From NCBI GenBank assembly GCA_012932865.1, contig SAXG01000009.1:1101163-1165162 (forward strand): a stretch of 64,000 nt of DNA. Direction: 5' to 3'. Source of the stretch: Amylostereum areolatum. Its lineage: Eukaryota > Basidiomycota > Agaricomycetes > Russulales > Stereaceae. This document shows positions 1 through 12,703 of this stretch, piece by piece. How positions within the stretch are numbered: position 1 is the stretch's first letter; each line of letters opens with the position of its first letter. The notes below the pieces were generated by a model. It searched no databases and was not told the DNA's origin. It worked only from the letters and a program-made list of their open reading frames with translations. The translations under genes and the position numbers were made by a program.

Positions 1-806
1 CCACCGCGCCGCGATCAGGTTGGGCCGCATGCCCTGGATCGCGTGCACGAACATCCCGGGTCCCTTCACGGGGACCACTTTGCCCTTGAGAAGGACATGT
101 CCCGCCGTGACCGTGTGCGGCCAGAAGCGGTGGACGACGTAGCCCTCTGGCGTGTCGAGGTCGGGTCCAAAGTACGAGTACCCGCCTTTGGGCCCTTTAC
201 CGGTCTTGAAACCAGGAACGCCCACGGGCCGTCGCACCTCGAGGGAGATCACGACGTCCTCGGTGAGGTGCGCGGCGATCGTGTACGATTCCGGGTGGTC
301 GCTGTCCGCGTGGGTGTTGTGGGTGACGGTGAACTGATCGGACTTGCTCGAACGCTTGTCGTGGCCGGGCAAGGAAGTCGTGAAGTTAGACACGTTGATG
401 GAGCGCCATGTCGTCTCGCCCGTGCGCGGGTTCGAGAGCTTGAATGTGAATTGTACGGTCGGGTACCACAGCCTGGGTCGGCGGATAAAGTTACATAAAC
501 AAGGGCGTGGGGCGGAGGGGTCGCGAGGACGTACCCGATGGAGGAGTGGATGATCTGACACATCACGGACGTGCCATCTTCAAGGATGGTGTACCATGTC
601 TGGGTCTCGGTCACGAATCCGCCGCCGCACAACCATTCGGTATCCTTGGGCTCGAGCTCTCCGAAAAGCTCATTGGTGCTCGAGTTGGAGGAGACCGGGT
701 GGAAGTTCTGAGCAGTCGGGTCTACTGGGGGCGATGTCCTGGATGGCGATGAGGATTAGAGAGATTCTCAAACGTGGGGTGCTCACGAAAAGAAAGAAGA
801 GAACAT
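1..806 (-). CDS. SVF1: SVF1-like survival factor, 5' part (runs off left edge)
   Basis: Svf1 family protein (lipocalin-like fold). In yeast Svf1 is linked to survival under oxidative and cold stress and to ceramide transport. Exons read on the minus strand are 806-787, 738-535 and 472-1. The first exon encodes MFSSFFS, and the 48-base intron joins it to STSPPVDPTAQNFHPV. Family hallmarks follow: NELFGELEPKDTEWLCGGGF, then VTETQTWYTILEDGTSV and QIIHSSIG, then LWYPTVQFTFKLSNPRTGET. The start was chosen because it is the only ATG that splices into the family N-terminus, and it sits just before a GTGAGC donor. The last visible residues are GMFVHAIQGMRPNLIAAR, so the C-terminal domain lies outside the window. 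No disruption was seen in this part. The family assignment is from sequence motifs; the role is from the yeast ortholog. Confidence 0.93.
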
Positions 807-1384
807 GGCGGTTGAGACCAAGTTGGTGTTGGGCGGTCGCGATCCAACGCGCAAGATCGTTTTATTAGACTCCCCTCGTCCGCCCGGGCCGACACGCCGG
901 AAGAAGCAAACAAGCTTCAAGCTCGACTGCAGACGCTGTTCTATTCAAGCCAGCTCACTGTGGATGCGTCGGGCAGCGCAGCATATACATCTCGCAACTA
1001 CCCCATCCATATCACGTACGATCAACGATTATTTGAACCCACGAAAAAAGAAAGCATTGTCGGAAGCATCGTCTAGATCTATGCCGGAGGTGGATGTGGA
1101 TGACCAGGGCAAGGGTGGACGTCAGAAAGCAACTAAATGAACCGATGAGACCAAGGTATAGGGTGCTGGGGTTTGGGGTGGGGTATCCTGCCCTCGGCAG
1201 TGTCGATCCGACCACACATCCACCGAAGAATACTTAGTACTAGACGCCATTTAAGGTAAATGATATGGGTAAGACACGAAGCACACATTCCTTGACGAAA
1301 TTTTGATCAAGTGCGCTATACACGAGTTCGCTATTGAGAGGTGCATGAACTCTACATACCAGTACGGAAGTTACCTACAAACTA
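807..1384. other. Spacer upstream of SVF1, downstream of CTU2
   Basis: About 580 bases between two minus-strand genes. It should hold the SVF1 promoter and the CTU2 3' untranslated region. The plus-strand open frame across part of it overlaps SVF1 exon 1 and shows no family resemblance. No clear TATA box was seen. Confidence 0.5.
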
Positions 1385-3260
1385 TCATTCGTCCAACAAG
1401 AACTCGCTCACCGCAGCCTTCATCGCCTCAGGATCGAGCTTCTTTCTCTCCCACACCTCCTCGTCCTCCTTCCGGTGCATCTCATCGCCGGCAGCAGCAG
1501 CATTAGTATGGATGGAGCGGGGTCCACGGTGCACGAGGTGCGCAGCCGACCATACAGGTAAATGGACGATGGGCGAGGCGACAGGCGGAGCACCGGCTTT
1601 GGTGGGCACGGCGCTGCGACTGCTGCGGCTGGTGAGAGTCGTATGGCACGAGTAACAAAGCAGTGGGGATAGAGAGAGGGCAGACAATGGCGCAGCATCT
1701 CCTGAGCGCGAGCGGATGGATATGCGCGCCTTCCACGCTTGCACGGCGCTTTGGGCAGGGCTGCAAGCGCGGTCAGACGGCTGACTTCGACAAAGGCGGG
1801 AAAGACAACGCACAGCTCGCAGAGGATGCACCGATCGCCTGCCTCGCCTTTAGGAGCTAGCTTTCCTACCGTCCTGGCGATGGTGGACACTGTTGATGGA
1901 TAGTCTTTCTCTAGCCCGACGATGAAATCTGCCAATATATTGAATTTCGATGCACGGCCCATACATTTTCAAGCCGACCTTTTGTTAAACCGTTGATAGT
2001 CGATGTTGTCCCCGGGAGTTTGGCCTTTCCAACCACTGGTAGTTGGTTCCACCACGCCCAAGCGGCGCACTCTTTCATCCCCACTTCCTTCAAGGGTCTA
2101 ATGATGCGCACTTCACCCCTCCAGCTGGCCTTGACGTTATCGTCCACAGGCGGCACCCTTGGAGGCACCCACTCTTCCTTGCGACGCCTGTGGAACGACG
2201 AAACCTCCGCCTTGAGATAACGACGAGATGAGCGAGATCGAAAGGGAGGTGAGTGAGGTGCCGAGGAGAAGGTGCGAGCACCCTGAAGAGTGTGCGGTGT
2301 ACACGAGGAGAAGGCGAATCAGGGTCGCGATGGACGTGGGTATTGCTGTGGGTGTGGGAAGAGACCGCAGGTAATTTTGCAGCGTCAATAGGGGCGTTGA
2401 GGAGGGTGATGCGGGGTCGGACAGCAGGAGCTCTGTGTACATGTTTTCAGGTTAGATTCTCAGAATGTTAAAATTGTAGAGCCATGGCTGACCTTCGTTG
2501 CTCAGATCTACCAAGAAATCAGGCGGAGACTCAGAAGTCGATCCGGACACGCTCTTCCACCAAGCAGGATCGAATGCATCCTGAAGTCTCAAGGGAACAA
2601 ACTCAAAACCTTCGTAGCGCGAGACAACACTCCTGACTTCCTCGGTCCTGTCTCTGAGCTAAAGCCATTGTCAGTGTCTGGGGCGGAGAGCATGGAAGGC
2701 AGGGAAGAGTACACACCCCTGGAAAGGCGTCGGCAATTTCGATGTAGCACACTCGCACCTTCTTCCATACCTGGTCCTTCCTTGGATGTTCTTTCCCTCC
2801 TTTCGTCTCGCTTGATGATTTCTTCGACAAGTATGTTCGATGCACGAGATCGAGAAGGACCGTCGAGCCCAGACCGCCTGAGAGCGCGACAAGCAGATCT
2901 CCCGAGGGCTTGAGATTGCTGCGACGCGGGCCATCGGGGTAGTGGTTTATGTACGGTTCGAAGGCCTTGCGGAAACGGGTTGCGACGAGCGGTGCGAAAC
3001 AGTCTCTGGTATATCCCTGTGCGATCAGCACCGATGTACACACGCTTTACGCGACAAGAATAGACATACCTGCAGTAAACAGCATGTCCGAACGACGAGA
3101 TTGCCTCTGTTTAGTTTGCATTTGACGCACTGGTCAGAGCGATCGAACCTGGTCCCTCTCTGCAGCTGAGGATGAATGTGGTACATAGGGATAGAGGATG
3201 AACTGACTGGGCTATGAGAGCGTCGACCTCAGCAGCAGGGTTTCCACAGGACTCTGACAT
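1385..3260 (-). CDS. CTU2: Cytoplasmic tRNA 2-thiolation protein 2 (Ncs2/Ctu2)
   Basis: Partner of the Ncs6/Ctu1 thiolase; the pair adds the 2-thio group to the wobble uridine of tRNAs for Lys, Glu and Gln in the cytosol. The N-terminal zinc-type motif CVKCKLNRGNLVVR..HAVYCRDCF is present. It is followed by PSGDLLVALSGGLGSTVLLDLV, the PP-loop-like motif with the degenerate SGG typical of Ctu2. Downstream motifs are LGTSLTSLSISLISSLSQGG, IRPLKEVGMKECAAWAWW, GLEKDYPSTVSTIARTVG, the Cys pair CILCE, and LLCYSCHTT near the C-terminus. At least seven introns are needed, for example GTCGGC...GGCAG inside LTK-DFIVGLEKDYP. Two one-base insertions break the frame: near 3086 between VVR and HAVYC, and near 2193 between GGGFVV and HRRRKEEW. 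Homology resumes exactly after dropping one base each time, so this is probably a working gene with consensus errors rather than a pseudogene. Confidence 0.9.
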
Positions 3261-4232
3261 GGTTCGCGTTGTCCTTGGTCGTCTTCGATTCAATGTATGT
3301 GTGTTGGGAAGGGGAGGGGGTAGATCTAGAGCTGCTCAGAGTGAGGATGATCAAGTTCGGCCCGAGTGACTCCGGGACTTTAGCCCGGCGACGCCTGGCG
3401 ACGCGTGAATTTTTCTTGTTTCTCTCACCTTGCTCTCACCCAACCCTCTACCATCGACATCGGCGCGGCCCTCATGCTCCCTCATGATAGCTACCACTCA
3501 CTCTCAAACCTTTTCAGGATATACTTGGGAGATGGACGTGTCATGTCGGCCTAGAGCAAAACCTCGGGTTTGAACTCTTCCCCCTCCGGAAGACCGTCCT
3601 CAAAGGCATCCCACCGGCGCGATACTCAGGTGAGCATGGTCATACATTTACTTTTTCTTTCATGATGGGCGTTTGCCATCAGTCAATAGCATGTTAGACT
3701 ACCAATTCCTCCCCAGAGGTTGCGGATACTTCCGACTTCTGAACTTTTCTGAACTCTCTGTGTCCTTCCAACGCGATACTGATTTCGACTTTCCGCAGAC
3801 TTCAGTTACTTAGATCTGCACATAGTATCTTGGGTGCTCAAGCGCTCAAGAGGTAGCACACTTTCTCGGTCCACTCCTTTCTGTATCTCACGAGTCGACC
3901 CTCTGAGTGCCAGTGGGCTCGGACATTCGGACCTGATAGTGCTCATTGTAATAAATTATCGAGTATGTAGTGGGCACGAGTATTGTACAAATATAAACAT
4001 TGTAATATGTCCATTCCTCGCGAATGTCCTCGCTTCGAAGGTGGGAGGTATAGGTATGTACCCGCAATTGAATTGACTGGCGTCAAGAAATGACGCGTAA
4101 CGCGTCGCGTCAGACTCAGAACGCGCCTCCGGGCCTTCGGCAGTGGAACGCGACTTTCTTCCGGCCTCCGTCCTTGTCCGCAACGTCCACCGTCTTTACG
4201 CGTCCTCCACCTGCTCTGTCACTCCTCTTCCA
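3261..4232. other. Divergent spacer CTU2 / RMND1-like gene
   Basis: About 970 bases between divergent start codons. Two ACGCGT boxes lie at 4090-4106 (listed separately). Other short open frames here show no family resemblance and no splice-supported continuation. Confidence 0.5.
4090..4110. promoter_or_regulatory. Paired ACGCGT (MCB-type) boxes
   Basis: Two overlapping-range ACGCGT hexamers sit within about 20 bases, some 130 bases upstream of the RMND1-like start. ACGCGT is the binding core of fungal MBF cell-cycle factors; whether MBF acts here is inference. Confidence 0.35.
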
Positions 4233-5660
4233 ATGCAGCGGTGTTCGATCACTTCCGCCCTCCGGCACGCTCAACGTTCCCTTTCGACCACAAGTTGCGT
4301 TCAACAGGCTCGATTTGCATCGTCACATTCATGGAGAGCCTACGCTTCTTCGTCTGTGGATCCTCCCGTCGATGCCTTCAAACCCAAACCCAAGGCATTC
4401 ACCCCACTCCGTCGCACCGCGCCTTCTCAGTCCATACCCATTCGTTCGAACCCGAACCCAACGCGGAGCGATATCCAGCCCATATCGACTCTTGCGACAG
4501 CAGAACGTTACATGCTTTCCGTGCTACGCTCCCGTCTGCCAGACACTTCGCAGCCGCTTCACGAATCATATTGGGTGCCCAGATGGGGTAGGGACGGCCG
4601 GGAAGGCGAGATTTTCGTGTTCGGGAATGGCAGCTTCGTCTGCTGGGGCCTTACAGAGGAAGACGCCGTCTTTTTTCGCAATAATGTCCTAGCGCGTAGT
4701 GGTGCGGAGGTCGCTCCTCTACGCGAGCCTGAGACCGAGGAGCTCGAATTCGTTACTGACCCGTCAGAGTATGTGTATCTCTCGACGCAGTATCAAACCC
4801 TCGCTAACCGGACGGTGGACTTCTCACCCAGAAATACTCGATTGCAGGGCGACTTGATCATCCTTGGGAAACAGCCTGACCCCAGTGATCCTGAGAGCAC
4901 CCCTACGATCTTACCTTCGTCGGTCTTTCCTTCAGAAACTCTCCTGGCGCGTTACGCCTTCTCTCAGGCGCTGTCTCGGTCAACAGCGTTGTCCGCATTG
5001 GAAGTCTCCCTGGAGGACCATCTGTCTTCAATGTCATCTCTCCCTTCGGCTCTTGAAAAGACAGGGAAACCGGGCCTTGGTCGCAGGGCCCTTGTCAAGA
5101 AACTGGGCCAACTGCTTAAGTTCCGACAAGGCCTGAATTTGAACCGGGAGAACTTCTTCGATACACCTGATTTCTATTGGGCAGAGCCCGTTCTTGAAGG
5201 TCGGTTTTGCAAAGCTATCTTTTACTTCCGGGAGTTAACATATCTACAGGTTACTTCAAATCGCTCAGTAATGCACTGGACGTTACGGCTCGAATTCGCT
5301 CGGTCAATGACAAAATCACATATGCAGCCGAGGTATGTTCTCCTGCCTTCACTCCGTCGCTTTACTCAACCACGATTCCTAGATGCAATCGGTTCTTCGC
5401 CAGCTCTTGACAGAAGTAAGAATGGGTGCTATTGAATTGGATGTCTGGTACTCATATATTCTCCCAGACCTCAGGTGCGCGCATGGAGTTGGTCATCATT
5501 GCACTCATTGCAGTGGAAGTGGTCATCGTATGTTCCCTTGTTCTCAGCTTCTTGCCTCTGGGCCTGACCCCGTTTCCAGGTTCTCGTTCGCGATGTTCCC
5601 GAGTTCTTTCAGGAACCAGAGTCCACCCCCAAATCCTCTGATCTCTTGCAGGAATCATGA
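4233..5660 (+). CDS. RMND1/Rmd1-Sif2 family (DUF155) mitochondrial inner-membrane protein
   Basis: The exons 4233-5199, 5250-5332, 5383-5415, 5468-5527 and 5580-5660 sum to 1224 bases, giving 407 residues in one clean frame. The first in-frame ATG (MQRCSITSALRHAQRSLSTT) opens a typical arginine/serine-rich mitochondrial presequence. DUF155 landmarks are FVFGNGSFVCWGL, then NFFDTPDFYWAEPVLEGYF, then ALDVTARIRSVNDKITYAAE. The C-terminal signature TSGARMELVIIALIAVEVVI is a single membrane helix. Human RMND1 supports mitochondrial translation, and yeast Mrx10 of the same family associates with the mitochondrial gene-expression machinery. Which paralog of the fungal family this is cannot be settled by eye. 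Confidence 0.9.
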
Positions 5661-5991
5661 AGACTTCATCTATAGGACCTTCTTCTGTTCTGTCCAGGTT
5701 CAGAGAGGGCTTAATTACACTCACCACCACTCCACAGTTACTAGACGTTGTCACCTGTTAATTTCGCCACACTAATCAAACATTGCTGTGCCGCACAGAT
5801 AAAATGCCTTCTCATCTCGTTTATTGTGTGTCCGTTCTGCCATAGGTGGCCAATCAACGGCACGTGATTTGCCCGACGCAGGTGTTTGTGCCCCAAACAA
5901 TTGCAGTATAAGAACCCGTCGTTGTCCTTGTTCTTTACGCTCTTATATTCACTGCGCCCACCCTCTACACATCCAGCGCGTCCCCCTCAAG
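5661..5991. promoter_or_regulatory. Spacer with TATA-like box before orphan membrane protein
   Basis: The 330-base spacer carries TATAAGAA at 5907-5914, about 80 bases before the ATG at 5992. Pyrimidine-rich sequence follows it, a common core-promoter layout in basidiomycetes. Confidence 0.45.
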
Positions 5992-7283
5992 ATGCACGTC
6001 CTCGAAGCCCTATTCGGCACCTACATCGTACTCTGCGCTGTACTGCGGCCATTTATCCCCCTCAGCTCCAATTTCGATGAAGTTGGCCCCAAGGGCCATT
6101 CGCCAACGAAGACTGTACCGATCCTCAGAGATGTCTTCTCAACGACCACCGCTTTCCTCCCAGTCGCCGTCGCATTTCCCTCACCTATGGCCTCATCCTC
6201 CCCGGATTCGGGGTTTCCCTCTCCTTCCCCCATCTCCTTCTCAACGGCGATTGACATGCAGCCAACGCCCTTCGTCGTGGTCCATCGCCCTGTAGGCGTG
6301 GAAGCACCTACCATCAGTCCCCCTTCGAAACAAGGCTTCTACTCATCATTCTTCTCATTTTCGCATGTGGGCCACATTGCTGCGCGCATGCACACTACCG
6401 TACAGGACCTCTGCACCACAATCTATAAGAAGCTCTGGCTCCTGCCATCCCTCATCCCTCACCCCCCAACTTTCCAGCCATCCGGACATCCTATCTTTAT
6501 CGGCATTACCGCATCTCCTCCCTTGTCATCAAGCGTGGCGATCATCAATGCTATAGATGTCGTCCACCAGGCAATCAACACCAGTCATGCTACATCTTTT
6601 CCGGCATCCTCTTACGTGGAGAACGTCAACGTTGTACCCACTATTCAATTGACGAGTGGCCCCAGTTCGATCCGCCTCGGTCTTTCCACTTGCCCAGCCA
6701 TCATCCCTATCACTTCGAAGAGTCCAGTAGCCGACGACAAGAAAAATCCCACCATTCGAGTTCAGCGTCTCTCCATATCCCACCGCAAGTCTATCCAAGA
6801 CGCATTCCCCCATAGATCATTCCAGCGTCCCCCGCCATCCTTGGCCAAGGCGCAAGCTGCGGTGCTTATGGTGCCTACCACACTCCTCCTGTTCTTGTAC
6901 CTTGAAGTTATCCAGCCGTTTTGGGCGAAGCATAAGAAACAGTGCATGCGCGCGGCTGCCCAGTTTGCCATTGCGACCCTTGTGTGGTGCGGACAAGGGT
7001 TGCGCTCGTTTTATAACTCACTTGTAACGGGTACGTGCTTCGTGCGATGGGCATGACTGGTAATAGTCCGGACTGACGAAATGACTTAGGCGCTATTTTG
7101 ATTGTATTTACCATGCCATACCGAGTACGTGCATCAACTCTCCTTGTCTTTGCGGTTTATTGACAGGACTTCGATTGTTCAAACAGTTTCCCGCGGAGTG
7201 GACGTTCGATCTGTGGTGCCCCAGGCCACTCGCACATACCCAAATCAGGTGGCGACATCCCGATTGCCCTCCACCACTGTTAG
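5992..7283 (+). CDS. Orphan membrane protein, unrecognised family
   Basis: Exons 5992-7030, 7090-7124 and 7167-7283 sum to 1191 bases (396 residues). A hydrophobic N-terminus (HVLEALFGTYIVLCAVLRPF) may be a signal anchor. The middle is Ser/Pro/Thr-rich and low complexity. Two hydrophobic stretches lie near the C-terminus: AAVLMVPTTLLLFLYLEV, and FAIATLVWCGQGL with its continuation GAILIVFTMPY across an intron. Both intron joints keep frame and have canonical borders, which supports a real gene. I do not recognise a family and propose no function. The TATA box at 5907 fits this start. The gene is convergent with the reductase that ends at 7767. Confidence 0.6.
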
Positions 7284-7766
7284 ACGACGACCCAAAAGCA
7301 ACGATATGCCTTAGCTTTCTCGACACCATCTGTTAACTTTCTGCAACATCTGTTTGTATACATACCCATGCCTCTGGTCCTCCATCGACTGTAGCGTTAT
7401 CTCTCTCTTTCCCTCTTTCTCTCTCGTATTTCTCGGTATCATGGACTCGAGCCTGGATCTTGCATCCATCACGGACTCTTCTCTCTCAGAGCCATCGTTT
7501 TGGCATCTTTGTAGCTACTTCGATTACTTGTTTCGCTTTTGTACGTACTGATACGTTTGTGTTTTGCTACTTGCTTTCGTCGATATCATCTGCATTACCC
7601 TTCTGGTGTCTTAGACGTGTTGGGTGCCTGGTGGATATTTTCATCTGTCTCGCAGACCTCTTAGGCATCCCTACCGCCATTGGCGATGCTTTTCGAAATG
7701 TTGTATCAAATTATAGTGTGTCCGTTATAGCAATACAGCTTGGCGCAAAGATACAATGTCCACCAT
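7284..7766. other. Convergent spacer, pyrimidine-rich
   Basis: Lies between two convergent gene ends and holds their 3' regions. Short open frames occur, but none has a start context, family motif or splice support. Confidence 0.5.
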
Positions 7767-9187
<1,421 letters not shown>

Positions 9188-9644
9188 GGTTGATAGAGGA
9201 CGTTAACGAGGTAGAAAGACGGATGAGGGGAGGCGAGAGAGAGAGGATTTATGCACTGGCCAAGTCCCATGGTCAACCAGACCTGGACGGTCTCCGGCTA
9301 CCTTGGAGGCCGGAAAACAGGGAGTGCCAGCCCGAGGACGTATACAACACTGGCAAGGCAACGTGATAAAGAGACCGCACGGCGCACAGCGTGACCCGGA
9401 AAAAGTAGATTAGAAGGAGTACATTGGGACATTCCTTGAGGTTCAACGTTCCCTAGTCGAGCTTGACGGCGAATCGCATGAGTAGGAACGAAGAGATTGG
9501 CGGCACCAACATTGTCGGTAAACACCGTCAAACAACTCCGTCGCGGTCGGCGCTAAGTACTTACAGCGCTTTAGCTTCGACCCATCTGTAGTACTCGTTC
9601 CCTTTACAACCCTTCATCCCCGTTCAATCTTTCTCATCTCCACC
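9188..9644. other. Divergent promoter region, reductase / SNU66
   Basis: About 460 bases between divergent start codons. No TATA box or repeat stands out. A minus-strand open frame here has no recognisable content. Confidence 0.5.
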
Positions 9645-12544
9645 ATGTCTATGGAAGAGAGCATTAGTCTCGAGGAGACGAACAAAATCCGTGTTTCGCT
9701 CGGTCTTAAGCCACTCACAGACGACAGTGCTCCCGCTGACGACAAGGAGAAGCAGGCGGAGAAGAACTACGCAGATGAGCGTGAGCGAGAAGCGAAGGCG
9801 AAGGAGTCAAAGTCAGTCGTTTGTTCCTGCTGCTCTTCTAGCTGCTGACGTAGACCTCCGCTCTTCCAGGAAGATCCAGGATCGTATAGCGAAGTGAGTA
9901 CATTTCCCCGTTTCCCGCCATGCCGTTGCTTCTACCTGCCCATTCGGGCCTCTAGGCGTCCGAAGCTTGCAATCTAGCTGCGTGCTCACGCGATGATATT
10001 CGTAGGGTGAGAAATAAACGAGAACTCAATGCCTCGCTCAAGGGAGCCACTCTTGGTGACAACGATCCGGATGCAGACGACACCCTGAAATGGATCAAGA
10101 AGACCAAGAAAAGGGAGAAATTGCTCGCGAAAAAGCGGCAGGAGGAGCTCGAGAGTATGGACAAGGTTTTCCAAGGGGAGGAGTACACAGAGAGTGAGTA
10201 GCGAGTTTCATTTCTTGCTGCCTGATAATTGACCCATCCCCCTTCCAGAGGACCTTGAGGGTCTTAAGGTCAGCCATGACTTCGACGCGATGGAGGATGG
10301 CGAGGCTCGCATACTCACCTTGAAAGACAGTCGAATCCTTGATAACGAAGGTACGTCGTATATGTGTTGTCCTTTTTACCTCGATCCTCATCCTGCTTCC
10401 ACAGAGGATGAACTGCAGAATGTTGAGATGGCAGAGGCTGAGCGTACGAAGGAGCGTAACGACCTCAAGATTAAGAAGCACGACTATACTGGATATGACG
10501 ACGAGGAATTTGTGGACGGTCGTGAGGGAATGAAGCGAGCTCTACTGTCGAAGTACGATGAATTCCTGGAAGGCCCGAAAGAGACGGTGCGTATACCATC
10601 TATCAGCCATCCTTCTTTACTGATTTTTGGACATTTTAGGGTTTCCGCCTTGGTGGTGCCCTGCCTGTCGTGAAGAAGACTGTTCAGGAAGAGAAGGAGC
10701 AAGTCGCTGCAGCTGTCAATAAATCGCTTCTTTCTATCGACTATTCAAGTGCGTTCTCCTCCCGAGCCTCCTGTATCAATACTAAACAAGAGAAACAGAG
10801 AACCTAGACACCTCAGACTACCTTCAGAAGGGCGATGTGGGTTTCAAGAAGTCCAAGGTGCGTCTCTTTCTGTTGCTTTACATCACCGTTGCTCATATGC
10901 GTTTACGTAGACGAAGAAGAAACGTCCATCTCGAAGAGTAGCCGAAGACTCTGATATCACTGCTCTAGCGGGAGCAGACCATATGGATGTGGACGAACAG
11001 CCCATTGTACCGCGTACCCGCAATTTGGAGGCGAATTTTGTTGATGATGACGAACTTCAAGCGGCTCTCGCTCGCTCGAGGCGGACGAAATTCAAGACAA
11101 AGAAGCTATCTCCAGAAGAAATCGCACAAAAAAGTAAGCTTGTTCGATAATCCTTCTACGTTCGGTTTTTTGATTGGGCATCACCAGTCGCCGAGGAAAG
11201 GCTACGGTCCGAGCAGCCTAACAGCGTGGAGGTCATCCAGGTTGAGGACGATGACGATGGACAAGAGCCAACCGGCCTTGTCTTTGACGACACTTCCGAA
11301 TTTGTGCGGGCCATCGCCTATAACCCTGTCGTAGTCAAGAAGGAGGTTCCCGAAACTCCCAGTTTACCAGAACCGACGTCAAGACCGGTTCCGCCCAAAG
11401 ATGAAGATGAACCCATGGAGGTCGTCGAGGACCTTGAAGCCGGAGAACTGGACGTAAAGGAAGAGGAGGAAGACGAAGAGGAGATCCTCAATGCCATCGA
11501 AAATGCTATCAGGGCACAAGAGGCAGAAGAGAAACTCGCGGTCGGCAAGGGCAATGCGGAAGTGGGAACGTCGTCAGAACAAACCTTCAGCAGCGGAATG
11601 GCTTCTACTCTCAACATCCTCCGACAACAGGGCATCCTTGCCACTCCTAGTGCTGATCAGGTCGAGCGTGAAAGCGTACAACTCCAGCGTGACCTTTGGT
11701 TAGCTGAGCAACGACGGCGCGTTGCTGAACGCGAGATGGAACGGCTCAAGGCGCGAGGATCAAACAAAGACCAGGCGCAGCGCGAATATGAAAACCGCAT
11801 GCGTGAGCAGCAGGAGGCACGCGCCAACCTTGAAGCATTCAAGAATTATAAACCGGACGTCAACATCGTGTACTACGACGAGCATGGTCGGTCGTTGACA
11901 CCGAAAGAGGCTTGGAAGGCCCTTTCTCACAAGTTCCACGGGAAGGGTTCTGGGAAGATGAAGACGGAGAAGAAGCTCAAGAAGATCGCCGAGGAGAAGA
12001 AGAAAGAGGCTATGGCGAGTGGGGATACCCCACTCAGCATGAATCGCGCATTCCAAATGCGACAGGAGAAAACTGGGCAGGCTCACTTTGTCTTATCGGT
12101 TGGCAACCGAGGGTACGCGTTCATTGTTCATATCCGTTGAGATAGTCGCTCAAGTTACGCTACAGTGCCGTACCTCAGGCCTCAGAATTCTTGGACCCAC
12201 AACCGCTGTCGAAGGGCAAGACCGAGAAGAGCAAGGGCAAGAAGAAAGCTGCACAGAAGAATATTACGCAGACTCTCGATGGAGGCTTCATGACCCTTCC
12301 TGCACCTCAATTGTCGTACAACGGAACTGGAAGCATGAGCCCTGCTCCAATGGATACCGCAACCGGTTCCCCCATCCCTCGTCCTGGCTTTTCACGTATC
12401 GCGTCTGCGGCAGTCAACGAGACCATGTCAGGTAATGGTACGCCTACGGCGGATCGCACGAAAGTTACGTTTGGTTTTGGGACGAAAAGGAAAGCGGATG
12501 AGGAGGCGAGCGGGACCCCGCCGCCCAAAAGTGCGCGGTACTGA
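9645..12544 (+). CDS. SNU66: U4/U6.U5 tri-snRNP protein Snu66 (SART1)
   Basis: Spliceosomal tri-snRNP component needed for its assembly and for the first activation steps of splicing in the nucleus. Ten exons (9645-9811, 9870-9893, 10006-10193, 10249-10350, 10405-10586, 10640-10748, 10799-10857, 10911-11133, 11188-12112, 12166-12544) sum to 2358 bases, 785 residues, with no frame break. The N-terminus SISLEETNKIRVSLGLKPL is the family signature. It is followed by LKGATLGDNDPDADDTLKWI, YDDEEFVDGREGMKRALLSK and the C-terminal block GRSLTPKEAWKALSHKFHGK with GSGKMKTEKKLKKIAEE. Long acidic and coiled-coil stretches are usual for Snu66. The acceptor before 12166 was chosen because only it gives GNRGAVPQASEFLDPQPL in frame. 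This gene is a useful clean control for the frame breaks seen elsewhere. Confidence 0.95.
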
Positions 12545-12703
12545 TAGTTTGTTTGGTTGGGAGAATGGTGTTTTACTGCGCTTCTATATACTGTCTTTAA
12601 GACGTCGTATTGCTGTGTGTAATGGCAGTGGCGTTATTTTGTTACCACTCAGGAGGTCTGTGCAGTGGGGTGTGGATAATACTGCAAGTGAAAAACAGCC
12701 CAA

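Noticed and set aside
805..1140. Plus-strand 111-codon frame
   Set aside because: It overlaps SVF1 exon 1 and promoter, has no recognisable motif and is low in typical codon use.
2193..3086. Programmed +1 frameshifting in CTU2
   Set aside because: There are two sites with different contexts and no slippery or stimulatory element, and the same pattern occurs in many unrelated genes of the window.
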